Of a DNA stretch of 64,000 bases, positions 10,870 to 20,865 are shown piece after piece; the first letter of the stretch is position 1; each line of letters starts with the position of its first letter. Below the pieces are notes generated by a model, which saw only the letters and a list, made by a program, of their open reading frames with translations, was not told the origin of the DNA and did not search any database. Both the position numbers and the translations under genes were made by a program. Location: positions 3,404,354 through 3,468,353 of the forward strand of contig NW_006921541.1 in assembly GCF_000340215.1 (NCBI RefSeq). The letters run 5' to 3'. Source of the stretch: Pseudocercospora fijiensis CIRAD86 (lineage: Eukaryota; Ascomycota; Dothideomycetes; Mycosphaerellales; Mycosphaerellaceae).

Positions 10870-13800
10870 TAGACCCCGCAGTAGTTCGGTTTCCGAACTA
10901 CTAAACGTATATAGTTTAGTTTCTTAGCGGCGAACTAGCTCCCTAGTTCCGGTTTAGTTTTTTCGAACTATATAGATTCCTAGTTTAAACTAGAGACTAT
11001 ATTAGTTTTACTATAAAGACACTCTTATTCGACTGCCGGCTACGATTGCCGGCTATAATAGTAACTCTATTACATTTACTACGCTCTTTTGCCGTTGCTA
11101 GGGCGTAGTTGTCGTTGCTAGGGCGTAGTTGCCGTTACTAGGGCGTAGTTTTGCTATAAGGATACTCTTATTCGACTACCGGCTACGATTGCCGGCTATA
11201 ATAGTTACTAGGTTGTATTTACTACGCTCTATTACCGTTGCTAGGGCGTAGTTGCCGTTGCTAGGGCGTAGTTACCGTTACTAGGGCGTAGTTGCTATTG
11301 CCGGGGCGTAGTTGCCGTAGTTACGAAAGCTTACCTATATAACGTTACGTAGGCGGCAATAATTAGGGCTTCGCGATATTCTTACACTTTTAACTTCTTC
11401 CTCTATACCTATACCGATAATAACTACTATACGCTACGCCCCCGCCCCTTTCCCTTACAATAGTAAGAGAGAAGCGCGCTACGCGCTAAACAGAAGATAG
11501 AACTAAAGACCGCGAGTTTGTTTTACCTAAGCGTCTAACTAAAAAGCGTAAGACTAAAGAGGAGTACTCTACGAAGAAGAATTCTATACGAGACCGCGAG
11601 AGAAAGGAGAAAATAGATAAGGATAAAAGAGCTAAGGATAAGAGAAGAAAGGCGCGGAATAAGGCATTCTATCGATAGCTAGCGCCTATAGAAAAAAGTA
11701 AAGGTTAGAATAAGAAGACAACCTAAGAGAAAGCTAAGAGGAGGAAAGAATTGCGGCTAGTTTTCGAGCGTAAAGTTCTAGTAGCGTAAGTTAATCTAGC
11801 TAGCGGCCGTAGCTAGCAGCTATAGCCGGCAGCCGTAGCCGGTAGCTATAGCCGGCATATTTTTCTTTAATACGTTAACTAATAGTATTTAGACCTATAG
11901 CCGCTACCTCTATCGATACGACCGATAGTAACGGAGATATTTAGATAGCCGAGAACAATAATACTAGAGTTTAGGATACCGCGATAGAGCTTAATACTAC
12001 GAATAAAGGAACTAAAAAAAGCGAGGAGATACTATACGTCGATCTAGTAACAGGTATAGTCTTAGGGCCTAACGCTATAGACGATAAGCGCTAGGAGTAG
12101 ATCGAGTATAGTTAAAGAGACGAGATACTAGTAAAGGGCTAAGGTATAAGTCCTATTAATCTAGAAAATTATAGTTAAAGCTACTACGAAAAGCTAGTAA
12201 GGATTAGAATCGAGACTAGTCGTCTTTATATCCTCGATATAGAGTAGAAGTTTCTTTATTAGTATTAAAGCGAAGCCTTTGCGTCTATAAAGGCAAAGTA
12301 GCTTACGATTAATGCGATCGGGGCTAGGTATCTAGGGACGGTAGAAGTATTACTATAGGAGGAAGGGGTATAGGTAATTATTCTATACTCGGTATATATA
12401 GCCGGCGTTCGTAGCCGGTAGATACTAACAGTTAAATAGAAAGCGTTTCTCGAAGGCAGAGTGCTACTACTATATAAAATCTTTACTAAGGTAGAGAGGG
12501 CTTATATCCGGAATCTAAGCTACTAGTAGGATAGGTTAGCGTTAGAATTCTCTAAATCTCTATATAAGCCTCCGAAGGATTACCTATTTCAGCGATACGG
12601 CTTTATCTCGACTACTCCGTAGGTACTCGAAGAAGCTCGAGCGCTCTTTAAGGTCTTTACTAAAAAGCGGAAGGAGTTCGAGGATTAGGATTAGTTAATA
12701 GAGCTATTAGTTAGTCTTAGGTTTCGTAGTTAGACTCGGCCTAAGCATTTGCTTATCGAGTGTCTTATACCGAAAGAGGATAGATTAAGACTAAAAACGA
12801 GCTTAGATTCGTTAGGTATAGTAGCTCGGTTCCGTTAGTAGGAGAGAGCCGCCGTATAGAAGGCAAAATTTAGGTAGTTAGGTAGCTAGGAAAGAAATTC
12901 TAGTAGTTAGGCTAGCTAGGGTAGCTAGGAAAAAAAAATCTAGTAGTTAGGTAGCTAGGAAACAAAAAAAAGGTAGCTAGCTATTTACTACCTAGCTATT
13001 CCTAACGATATAATACTATAAAAGAAGGGGTGTTTCCCTATAGCTACTAGTATATATTTACTACTCCTAAGTCCTTACCTTACCGTACGAAACCTTAAAA
13101 TATGCCGACCGATATTATATATATACTAGGCGCTATACTAGGAAAGGTAATAACGAGACGATAGTCGAAACAGTCTAGTATACGAGCGAGATTGCGACAA
13201 CGTCGAGAGGAGGTCGTATACTTACCTTCGAGCCTATCGAGTCCTAGACGACGATTAGGGCTAGATTTATCCTCTCCGAATCCTAGTAGTAGGAATTTAT
13301 TATAGGGTACTACTACCTAGTCCTTACCTTTATAGAGTCTAAGTAGAAGGTTGTTCGGAGATATAAGAACATCGAGTATTAACCCGGAAATCTTCGAAAA
13401 GGCTAGCTAGGCGTATCTTTAGAAACCCGAGTATATAGAGCAGTTTAGTTAGTAGGTCTATAAGATATAGTTCCCTTTATACTTACGTTCGAAGGAGTAT
13501 AAACTCCGGAAGTACTCGATACGATAGGGGAGTAAGGAGCGAACGGATATATTCTAGAAGTTCTTTATAGAGGGGGCATTATACCGTTATACGACTTCTC
13601 GACTTAAAGGTTAACTAGTAATTGTCTATAACTTCTACGGTTTAATCTTAAAATACCTAAAACTAGGGGATAGGAACTTATCGCCTACGAACTATCTCTA
13701 TTCTAAATAGTATCGGGAATCTTAAGGAGAGAGGAGAGTTAATATAGATATAGCGTTCTAGAAAGAGGTACGTCTTCTAAAATGCCGGCTATAGCTGCCG

Positions 13801-14781
13801 GCTATAGCTACCGGCTATAGCTACCGGCTATAGATTCCGGCTATAGATTCCGGCTACTTGAATCAACCGTAGAGGTCTAGCTAATTATTATAGGCTACGC
13901 TTAAGGAAGCTCTAGGATTAAAGGCTACCGATTTCTCCCCCGAAGACTTTAAGCAACTAGTAAACGAAATGCTAGCTACAAACGGTCTTCCGGAAGACTT
14001 CTACGAAAGGGAGTCTATATAGAAGATATACCTATATCTTATAAACTACCCTCCCCTATTTCTCGGCGCGATAACCTAGCGTATTATATTCGAAAAGAAC
14101 AAAGAGGCTACGTTAGACGATATTTAGGAGATCCTCCGTAATACTCGCCGAGTAGCTATTACTATCGATAGCTAGTTAAGCCGGACTATAAGAGCCTCCT
14201 TCCTCTCGATTATACTATACTTTATTAATTCGGATTAGAAACTCTAGGAACTTATAATCGGATTCCCTGAAATTCTAGGTTCCTATACTAGTAAGGATAT
14301 AGCGAAGCTTGTCTATACGGCAATAGATAGGGTTAGCGTAACAACGAAACTAATCTCGATTACTACGGACAACGCTAGTAATAATCGAACATTATATAAG
14401 GCGTTGTATATACAATTCACTCGTATATGTCTTTAAAATTACTAATTGTATCGATAGGGTTGAGTACGTAGAGGAGATTATAAGGTCTATAATCTAGCTT
14501 AATCTTCCGAATGTTAAGCTCGCTACGATTCCGGATACGCACGACAATACGCACGATAATAACGATAAAGAGGAGCCTATTAATAGCCCTAGCCCTATTA
14601 AATCGGAGCCGACGTCGTTGCTAGTTGCATCCCTATAGAAGTTTCCCTACCTCGCTTATATAGTTCAAATCGCGATCCGAGCCCTCTTTAAGACGCTTAA
14701 AATTGCACTATTAAACGACGACTAATAGAAGATCCTAGATAAGGATAAAGCAAAGTCGAAAGTCGAGAAACTTATTATAGT
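10870..14781 (+). repeat. Tandem 5' unit B of large hAT
   Basis: Starts with the same left TIR (TAGACCCCGCAGTAGTTCGG, one CA kept where the others read TA). It repeats 6970-10869 completely. No right TIR specific to this unit is seen before 34784. Confidence 0.9.
11460..12925 (+). pseudogene. Accessory basic ORF of large hAT, unit B (unrecognised)
   Basis: Second copy of the Lys/Arg-rich accessory ORF described at 7560, with the same exon arrangement and TAG stops. Differences are mainly transitions at CA/TG sites; for example, some codons reading TAG in unit A keep CAG here. This supports RIP after the duplication or insertion. Confidence 0.55.
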
Positions 14782-16240
14782 AATAAGACGGGATAAGGCA
14801 GAGAGCCTCGCTCTCGTTTTATATAAGGTATAACTTTTGTCCGTAGCCGGCACCTATAGCCGGTAACCTAGTATAGTTCTAACTCTTTTTCTCTAGCTTC
14901 GTCGTCTAGCAATATATACGAACTCGAGCTTATAGAGATATAACCGATTCGAGGCTATTTAAAAGAACCTAATCGAGCGCCTTAAAACCGATGCCTAGAA
15001 TATCGTATAGAATAAGCGATAGCAAAAGCGGCCTCCTTAGCGCCTACTCTGTTTTACCTAAGACGTTAAGACCCGGTTCGATTCGACTTTCTATATAGTT
15101 ACGAGGGGATATACTTTACGTACCGCTCTCGAGATCTATTAGAGTTCCGAGGGTATTAAGTAGCTCGGCCTTACCGCCGCCGAATAGCGCTAAGTAGAGT
15201 ATCTCGTCGATATTAGTAAGTATTACGCGAAGGTTACTACTACGATTAGAAGAACCCGAGGACCGACGATCTACCTTATCTTTACGTACTATAACTAGCT
15301 CTTTAACGAGCTCGAGGAAACCGTAGCTAAGCTAGCTAAGAAGAGCGTTCCCTAGAAAGTAGCTATAACGAAAGCTATAGACACCTCCTATACTAAGTTA
15401 TATAAATATTATAGTACTACCTTTAACTCGTTCGGGGATATCTATAGCGTTACGTACTTGCTTAACCCGGTAGAAAAGGATATATACTAGCAGAGGCCGG
15501 AATAGAAGGCGGACGAGGTATAGCCGAAGCATTACTAGACTATTCTAGAAAAGATGTTCTACGAGCGTCGGAAAGAAACTAGTCTAAATACAGCTCCTAT
15601 AAAGAAAAAGAAGGTTTAGAAGGCTCCGATATTATACCTATTTCGTAGGTAGGAAGTAGAGGTAGAAGAGGAAGCAACTACTAAAGTAAATAAAGAAGAG
15701 TTCGATCTCTATTAGCGCGCGAGTAAGTATAAACCCGTAGGCTCGGAAAGAGGGCTAATAATCTCTAGATCTTACCGGTCTTCTAGACGAATTCGGAGAC
15801 GATATTCTCGCTATATAGTAGCGGTTAGAGCCTAAGTTTCTAACGATAGCGTCGGTCGCTCGGAACGTCCTCGCTATCCCGAGCGTAGGTATAGGCTATA
15901 AGAGGTCTTTTAGTATCGCTCGTTACTAGGGCCGCTTTAATCGAATATACTCGCCTACTACCTTCGAATCTATTATAGTATTCCGATACTATCTCCTCTA
16001 CTAGAATCGCTAAGGTAGGTTACTAAAGATTATACTAAAGGAGTTAATCGAGGAATTAGAAAACCTTAAGATCGAAGAAACCTAGGAGCGCAAAGAGAAT
16101 ACGAAATTTAGTCTAAGCGAAACCCTAATTAGCGATAACGAAGAGGAGGAGGGCGGAGGTAGAAGGCGATACCGGGTCGAGAAGCGGAAACGTATATAGG
16201 CTTAGAGTAGCTTTAAAGAGACGAAGCGTTTACGTATAAG
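13090..16240 (+). pseudogene. hAT transposase, full-length copy, RIP-inactivated
   Basis: Repeats the core seen at 9200-10869 and then continues. An intron at 14828-14896 (GTATAA, branch TCTAAC, CTCTAG) joins LALVLYK to LRRLAIYTNSSL. DVKTRFDSTFYIVTRGYTLR follows, matching the TRWxSTYxML block of hAT transposases, then EEFDLY.RASKYKPVGSERG, resembling the start of the C-terminal dimerisation region. The acidic/basic tail ends near a likely donor at 16241. Fungal hAT transposases are commonly 700-1000 residues, and this would fall in that range. It is inactive because of many TAG codons. Confidence 0.83.
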
Positions 16241-16297
16241 GTAATATAGCCGGCGTATATAGCCGGTATATATCCGAAATATGTTTCGAATTCCTAG
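16241..16297 (+). other. Candidate intron with GCCGGC motifs
   Basis: GTAATA donor and TTCCTAG acceptor enclose 57 nt with two GCCGGC/GCCGGT cores. It follows the last readable transposase codons. The sequence after it (to about 16555) has no recognised coding frame and may be terminator plus promoter of the next gene. Confidence 0.4.
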
Positions 16298-16555
16298 GAC
16301 CTAAACAGACTAGTTACTATAGCAACCGACCCCGCTTACCTACGGACTATTTCTAATTCTCTATTCGCTCTTCCTCTCCTTCTTCCCTTTCCCTATATTC
16401 TTAAAGATAAATATACCTTAAGGATTCGGCTCTTCGGGCCTTCCTAAGCTAGCTGCCTCCCCTTCCTTAAGCTACTATCCTTTATTCGAATCTAACGATA
16501 ACCTACTAAGGCGGTTTAATAAAAGACTATTTGTTCTAGAAGATAAGAAGTATTA

Positions 16556-17287
16556 ATGTCTCCTTACGATTATATACTTATTAATTTTCTAGGTCCTACC
16601 GATATACCCTCGTTACCTAAACGCGTAGATAAATATCTTTAGAGGCTAAAGGGTAAGGGTAAAGTAAGCTAAGTATAGGGAGACCGTAGCGAGAACGAGA
16701 TATCGGAAGAGTAAGGCTCTCCGTAGTATATACGAAGGAAGGGGGTTCCTCGGAAAACAGTACCGAAAAATAAGAAGGCTATAGGTAGATAGGAGAAGGC
16801 TAAAAAGAGTAGGCGGACGAAGACTATCGCGAAGAAAAGTTATCTTTCTATTAAAAGAAAGGGAATAAGGCAGGACTCGACGATAAAGAAGCGGCGCTTT
16901 AAACTAGGTACTATTGCCCTTCGCTAGATCCGGCTTTTCTAAAATAAAAGAGGGACCGAGCTTTTAATCCCTAAGACTCCCTTCTAGCGACTCGTCTGAG
17001 AAATTATATTAGATTTTTAGTCTAGTATACGATTTACGGCTAAGGCGATTAGTACTCTTTAGGAAGCTACGGAGGCATTTCTCGTAACCGAGCTTAAGCT
17101 TTTAAACCTCCTTACTATCTATACGAAGCGGGTTACTCTTTAAAATAAAGATATATAGCTTCTAGCTAAAATTCGGCGTCGGTTTATAGCGGATTAGTTA
17201 GAAATTGTATTTAGTCGTTAGATTAACCTAGGAGGAGGCCTATTTTCGCATCCTTTTACCGGCTATAGGTGCCGGCTATATTTCTAA
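16556..17287 (+). pseudogene. Histone H3 variant, CENP-A/CenH3-like, carried in the hAT
   Basis: A single frame from ATG 16556 to TAA 17285-17287 (244 codons), broken only by RIP-type TAG/TAA/TGA. A long basic N-terminal tail includes RTKTIAKKS, recalling ARTKQTARKS of H3. From about 16890 the histone fold reads KRRFKLGTIALR.IRLF, TELLIPKTPF.RLV.EI, EATEAFLV and NLLTIYTKRVTL.NKDI, then LLAKIRRRF. These align block by block with H3 helices alphaN, alpha1, alpha2 and alpha3. EAFLV, LLT and RVTL are closer to CENP-A than to canonical H3, which has EAYLV, LCA and RVTI. The H3 fold may end at TAG 17195. It lies inside the hAT TIRs, after the transposase and on the same strand. Confidence 0.78.
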
Positions 17288-17320
17288 TTTTATCTCCGCG
17301 CCGTCCCTAAATCTAAGGTA

Positions 17321-17949
17321 CGAAGTAGAAACCTAGCGCTCTATATTTACCCGGCTATTACAGAGACGAGCTATATTTAGATTAGTTTCTTCGCATATCG
17401 CGACCTAGCGGGTAGTAAGCGAAAGGGCGATAGAACGTTTATAATACGTCTCTATTTAGACCTAAAACATAAAGGTCCTAAGGAGCCCTAGTATCCTAAC
17501 TATAAGGAGATTCTTTAGTATTAGCACTTTAATCCTCTATACTACGAGGCAGATAGTAAGCCTATAAGAGAGAAACTTTAACGAGAAATTCTCTATAATA
17601 CGTAGCGCTATTATATAGCTATAGATACGTACTAAGTCCGGCAACTCGAAGAAGAATTAAGATAGCGTATTAGCGACCGAGGAAGAGATCGATAGTATAC
17701 TAGTAGAGTCGAGGTCTTATAAGCGAAGCATAAGATAATATAGGCTCTTAGTCGTATAGAGTAACGCACTATATAAATAACTAGGCGTACTACTCTTATT
17801 TACTTACGACCTATATCCTAGGATGCTCTTCTTATACTTTTTATACTCTTTTCTAATACCTTACCTATAATCGCTCCGCGACAACCGAGTAAATATAAGC
17901 TATAGGATTTCCGCTCGGTACCTTAGTCTTCGAGATACGGCGGAGTTGA
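17321..17949 (+). pseudogene. Unrecognised cargo ORF of large hAT
   Basis: One frame stays open for roughly 210 codons if TAG/TAA at Gln/Trp-like positions are ignored: RNLALYIYPAITETSYI, DLAGSKRKGDRTFIIRLYLD, HFNPLYYEADSKPIREKL, RQLEEELR, then a basic segment and TLIYLRPIS. It follows the CenH3-like gene across a GCCGGC cluster (17257-17283) and could be a separate gene or a 3' exon. Its 3' half is duplicated in tandem. I do not recognise the family. Confidence 0.45.
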
Positions 17950-18309
17950 TTCTCTATAATACGTAGCGCTATTATATAGCTATAGATGCGTACTAAGTCC
18001 GGCAACTCGAAGAAGAATTAAGATAGCGTATTAGCGACCGAGGAGGAGATCGATAGTATACTAGTAGAGTCGAGGTCTTATAAGCGAAGTATAAGATAAT
18101 ATAGGCTCTTAGTCGTATAGAGTAACGTACTATATAAATAACTAGGCGTACTACTCTTATTCACTTACGACCTATATCCTAGGATACTCTTCTCGTACTT
18201 TTTATACTCTTTTCTAATACCTTACCTATAAGCGCTCCGCGACAACCGAGTAAATATAAGCTATAGGGTTTCCGCTCGGTACCTTAGCCTCCGAGATAGG
18301 GCGGAGTTA
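17589..18309 (+). repeat. 361-bp tandem duplication
   Basis: 17589-17949 is repeated head-to-tail as 17950-18309, beginning ttctctataatacgtagcgc and ending ggcggagtt. The copies differ at a few positions, mostly CA/TG versus TA. The unit covers the end of the unrecognised ORF and its downstream flank. Confidence 0.92.
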
Positions 18310-18955
18310 AATTTAGAGCGATAGCCGGCACTCGTAGCCGGTATATAGAGACGGTAGTAGGCCTTTTCCTACTAAATAACTAGCTTGTTTAGTATAGCCT
18401 ACCTAATATTTCTTATATTTACTAGCAATAGGCCTAGGTTACTTATAAGATTACTATAGCTAGTAAAGGCATTACTAAAGAATATCTATACTATAGTAGG
18501 ATACTATTATTACGCCGGCTATTTATTAAAAGGAGGCTTTCGCCTATTACTATGCCGGCTATATATGCCGGCTATATTTCAAAGTCTGCCGTACCTGCCT
18601 TTTTTAGCCGTGGCTGCCTTTTTTAGCCGTACCTACCTTCTTTCCTTACTCTAACGTTACTATAATATAGGCTTGCGCGAAGCTTACTCTATTACCTAGC
18701 GATACCGCGATACTACCGCTATATTCAACCTTCGTATCGATACCTATACCTCTACGCTTTATATCTACTACCTCCGTAATACCCTCGCTCCGCGCGCGCC
18801 TTCGTATACCTTCGTAACGTACTTTTTTCCTCAATTCGACGACTTTTATAATAGCGAGTCTACTTAACTAAGTTACGACGCCTCGCAAGAAGGGACCTAG
18901 TGCTTCTACGGGTCGCAATAAGACCGGAAATAGTAGAACGAGTATAGTACATTAA
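18310..18955. other. No confident gene; GCCGGC clusters and a short minus-strand open frame
   Basis: GCCGGC motif clusters occur at 18310-18345, 18511-18526 and 18551-18580. A minus-strand frame (18646-18834, about 62 codons without a stop) is basic at its N-terminus (VRYEGIRRRARSEGI). I cannot assign it. It may be the promoter side of the H3 gene that follows. Confidence 0.4.
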
Positions 18956-19697
18956 CGTAAGAAGGCTGCTACTACTACCGCTAGCTCCGGTACTAGAAAG
19001 GGCGTCGCGAGTAAGGCTCCGCGTAAGACAATAGCGGGTAAGGCTCTACGCAAGACGACAACTAGCGCTTCTACTACTAGTAGCAATCGTACGAAGCGTC
19101 GATAGCGCCTAGGAAGTAAGTCCTATTTATAGCCGGTAGCGTAGCCGGTAGCGTAGCCGGCATTCTTACTATCTTTTTACTAATCCTTCTTTAGCCGTAG
19201 CCCTCCGTTAGATTCGGTAGTATTAGAAGAGTTCTAAGCTCCTAATCCGTAAGGCTCCTTTCTAACGACTTGTTCGCGAAATTGCCTAGGATTATAGAAC
19301 GGACCTTCGCTTCTAAGCCTCCGCGATAGGCGCCCTTTAAGAGGCTATAGAAGCCTACCTAGTTCGTATCTTCGAATATATGTTTCTCTTCTACCTCTTT
19401 TCGGACTATACTAATACTATTTTAGCGGTCAACCTTATAGCTATCTACGCGAAGCGCATAACGATTACAGACAAGGATTTCAAAGCACTCGATTAGATTC
19501 TAAAAGGCTAGAATGTCTATATTCGAGACGGTGCTAGGTAGGATAGATATTCTAGTAGAAAGGATGTTCGTAGTATTATTTATAAGCTTTTCTAGATACG
19601 AAATAAGCCGCTGCTACACGGCGCTATATACCGCGCTCTAAATACTCTCTAAGTATATATATATAGTATAGTATGCTTTATTAGCCGTACGGAATAG
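18956..19697 (+). pseudogene. Histone H3 gene (near-canonical) carried in the hAT
   Basis: Exon 1 (18956-19115) reads the H3 tail: RKKAATTTASSGTRKG, then KAPRKTIAGKALRKTTTSAS. An intron at 19116-19194 (GTAAGT donor, ACTAAT branch, TTTAG acceptor) joins exactly in frame to TVALR.IR.Y.KSSKLLIRKAPF, then RLVREIA.DYRTDLRF, ASAIGAL.EAIEAYLVRIFE. A probable short second intron precedes NLIAIYAKRITITDKDF. Dots mark RIP stops at expected Gln or Glu/Arg sites. About 65 further codons extend past the usual H3 C-terminus. The start codon is not preserved. Splicing that restores the TVALRxIRxYxKS block leaves little doubt about the family. Confidence 0.87.
19116..19194 (+). other. Intron in hAT-borne H3 gene with three GCCGG cores
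   Basis: 79 nt, GTAAGT to CTTTAG. Removing it restores the H3 sequence LG|TVALR. It contains tagccggtagcg repeats at 19130-19171. This intron is the strongest case that the motif sits in spliced sequence. Confidence 0.8.
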
Positions 19698-19834
19698 AAG
19701 TCTCCTAAAATCCCGTTAGTACTAAGGAGTAAAAAGGCCGGCTACGCTACCGGCTACGCTGCCGGCTACGCTACTAGCTACGCTACTAGGTTTTTTAAAG
19801 AACTAAAAGAAGATAGACATTCCGGTTGATTTGT

Positions 19835-20400
19835 ATTAGTTTAGATTTTTATAAAAAGAAAATAGGGAAAAATAAGGAAGGTTAAAGAGCCTAATAGTTA
19901 TAGTTATAGGCACTATCCCTGTTTTCTAGAGTATATTATATACCTGCCTTCGTAACTCTACCTAATACTCCCTCTAAATATCCTTATACTCTACCTACTA
20001 GAAATTTAACTAGGTACCTAGACCTATAGCTGCCTCTATATCTTTTACTATCTTCTATAGATTAAAGGCCTCTTCTATAGCAGCCTCTACCTCCTTATAC
20101 AATACGAAGTTACTACCTACCCTACCCTTTATATCTCCTAAATAACTAAGAGTTCTAAGGAACGAACTAGCATTCGGCCTTAGTATAGCGAGTAACTAGT
20201 AGAACGTTCTATAGAGCTGCCTTATAGCTCTTTTATATACTATACCGATACCGAAGGAGGAGCTATCCTAGTACTTAATATTATCGAATAGTTCGGTAGG
20301 AAAGTGTATAAACTTCTTAAGGAGGAGGACTTCTAGGGAAATCGATAAGTTCTACCTAGATCTAGATAAAGACATTCTACTAAGCAGTTAGGGAATTAAA
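19835..20400 (-). pseudogene. Unrecognised minus-strand cargo ORF of large hAT
   Basis: The minus strand stays in one frame apart from TAG: FPTELFDNIKY, SSFGIGIVYKRAIRQLYRTF, RPNASSFLRTLSYLGDIKGR, VGSNFVLYKEVEAAIEEAFN, KIVKDIEAAIGLGT and VELRRQVYNIL. It is Ala/Glu/Ile-rich and probably helical. It converges on the H3 gene and lies just left of the inner Gypsy. It could be a second-strand cargo gene or part of another degraded insertion. Confidence 0.45.
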
Positions 20401-20651
20401 CCGTAAACGAAAGGATAAAATTCATACCTAAGGAGTACAGTTTCCGAACTAAACTATAATGCCTTATATATGTATATATATGCTTTTGATTAGTTAGTGC
20501 CCTTAGCTGATTGTCTATAGATTTAAGGTTATATAAGTACCTTTATATAACTATATAGCCTAAGTAGGATTCGAAAATTCTATAAGTACTAAGGACTAAA
20601 AATGCCGGCTACGCTACCGGCTATACTACTAAGTCTTACAAAGGGCTTGCT

Positions 20652-20839
20652 TGTTACGATATAACACTATTATATATACGATAGTAGGCAGCGGTTACTA
20701 TCGACCGCTACGGTCGCTATTGCTACTAATAGTAGGACTATTATATAGATAGCTTGCCTCGCGGCATTTTAGAGAATATATTAACTTTTATACCGTATAA
20801 CCGTTACGATACCTTCGTACTATAACCGTATGCCTAGCA
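20652..20839 (+). repeat. 5' LTR of inner Gypsy
   Basis: 188 bp, matches 34455-34642. Left flank ends in ttgct. Confidence 0.93.
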
Positions 20840-20865
20840 ACTTAGTAGCTTCGCTTAATACTTAG

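Larger units (their letters stand above)
7133..20630. repeat. Dispersed GCCGGC-core motif clusters
   Basis: Short clusters built on TAGCCGGC/GCCGGCTA (and RIP-type GCCGGT/ACCGGC) occur near 7133, 7279, 7885-7940, 8478-8500, 9871-9952 (six units), their unit B equivalents, 14844-14866, 16246-16266, 17257-17283, 18310-18345, 18511, 18551-18580, 19130-19171, 19733-19780 and 20601-20630. No such cluster was seen in the inner Gypsy or in the outer Gypsy bodies, so the motif marks hAT-derived DNA. Several clusters fall in inferred introns. Confidence 0.8.

Noticed and set aside
18646..18834. Minus-strand frame with IRRRARSEGI resembling histone H4 IRRLARRGGV
   Set aside because: Only about six matching residues. 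The conserved H4 stretches with the TVTALDVVYAL and RDAVTYTEHA pattern are not convincingly present. Not called a histone.
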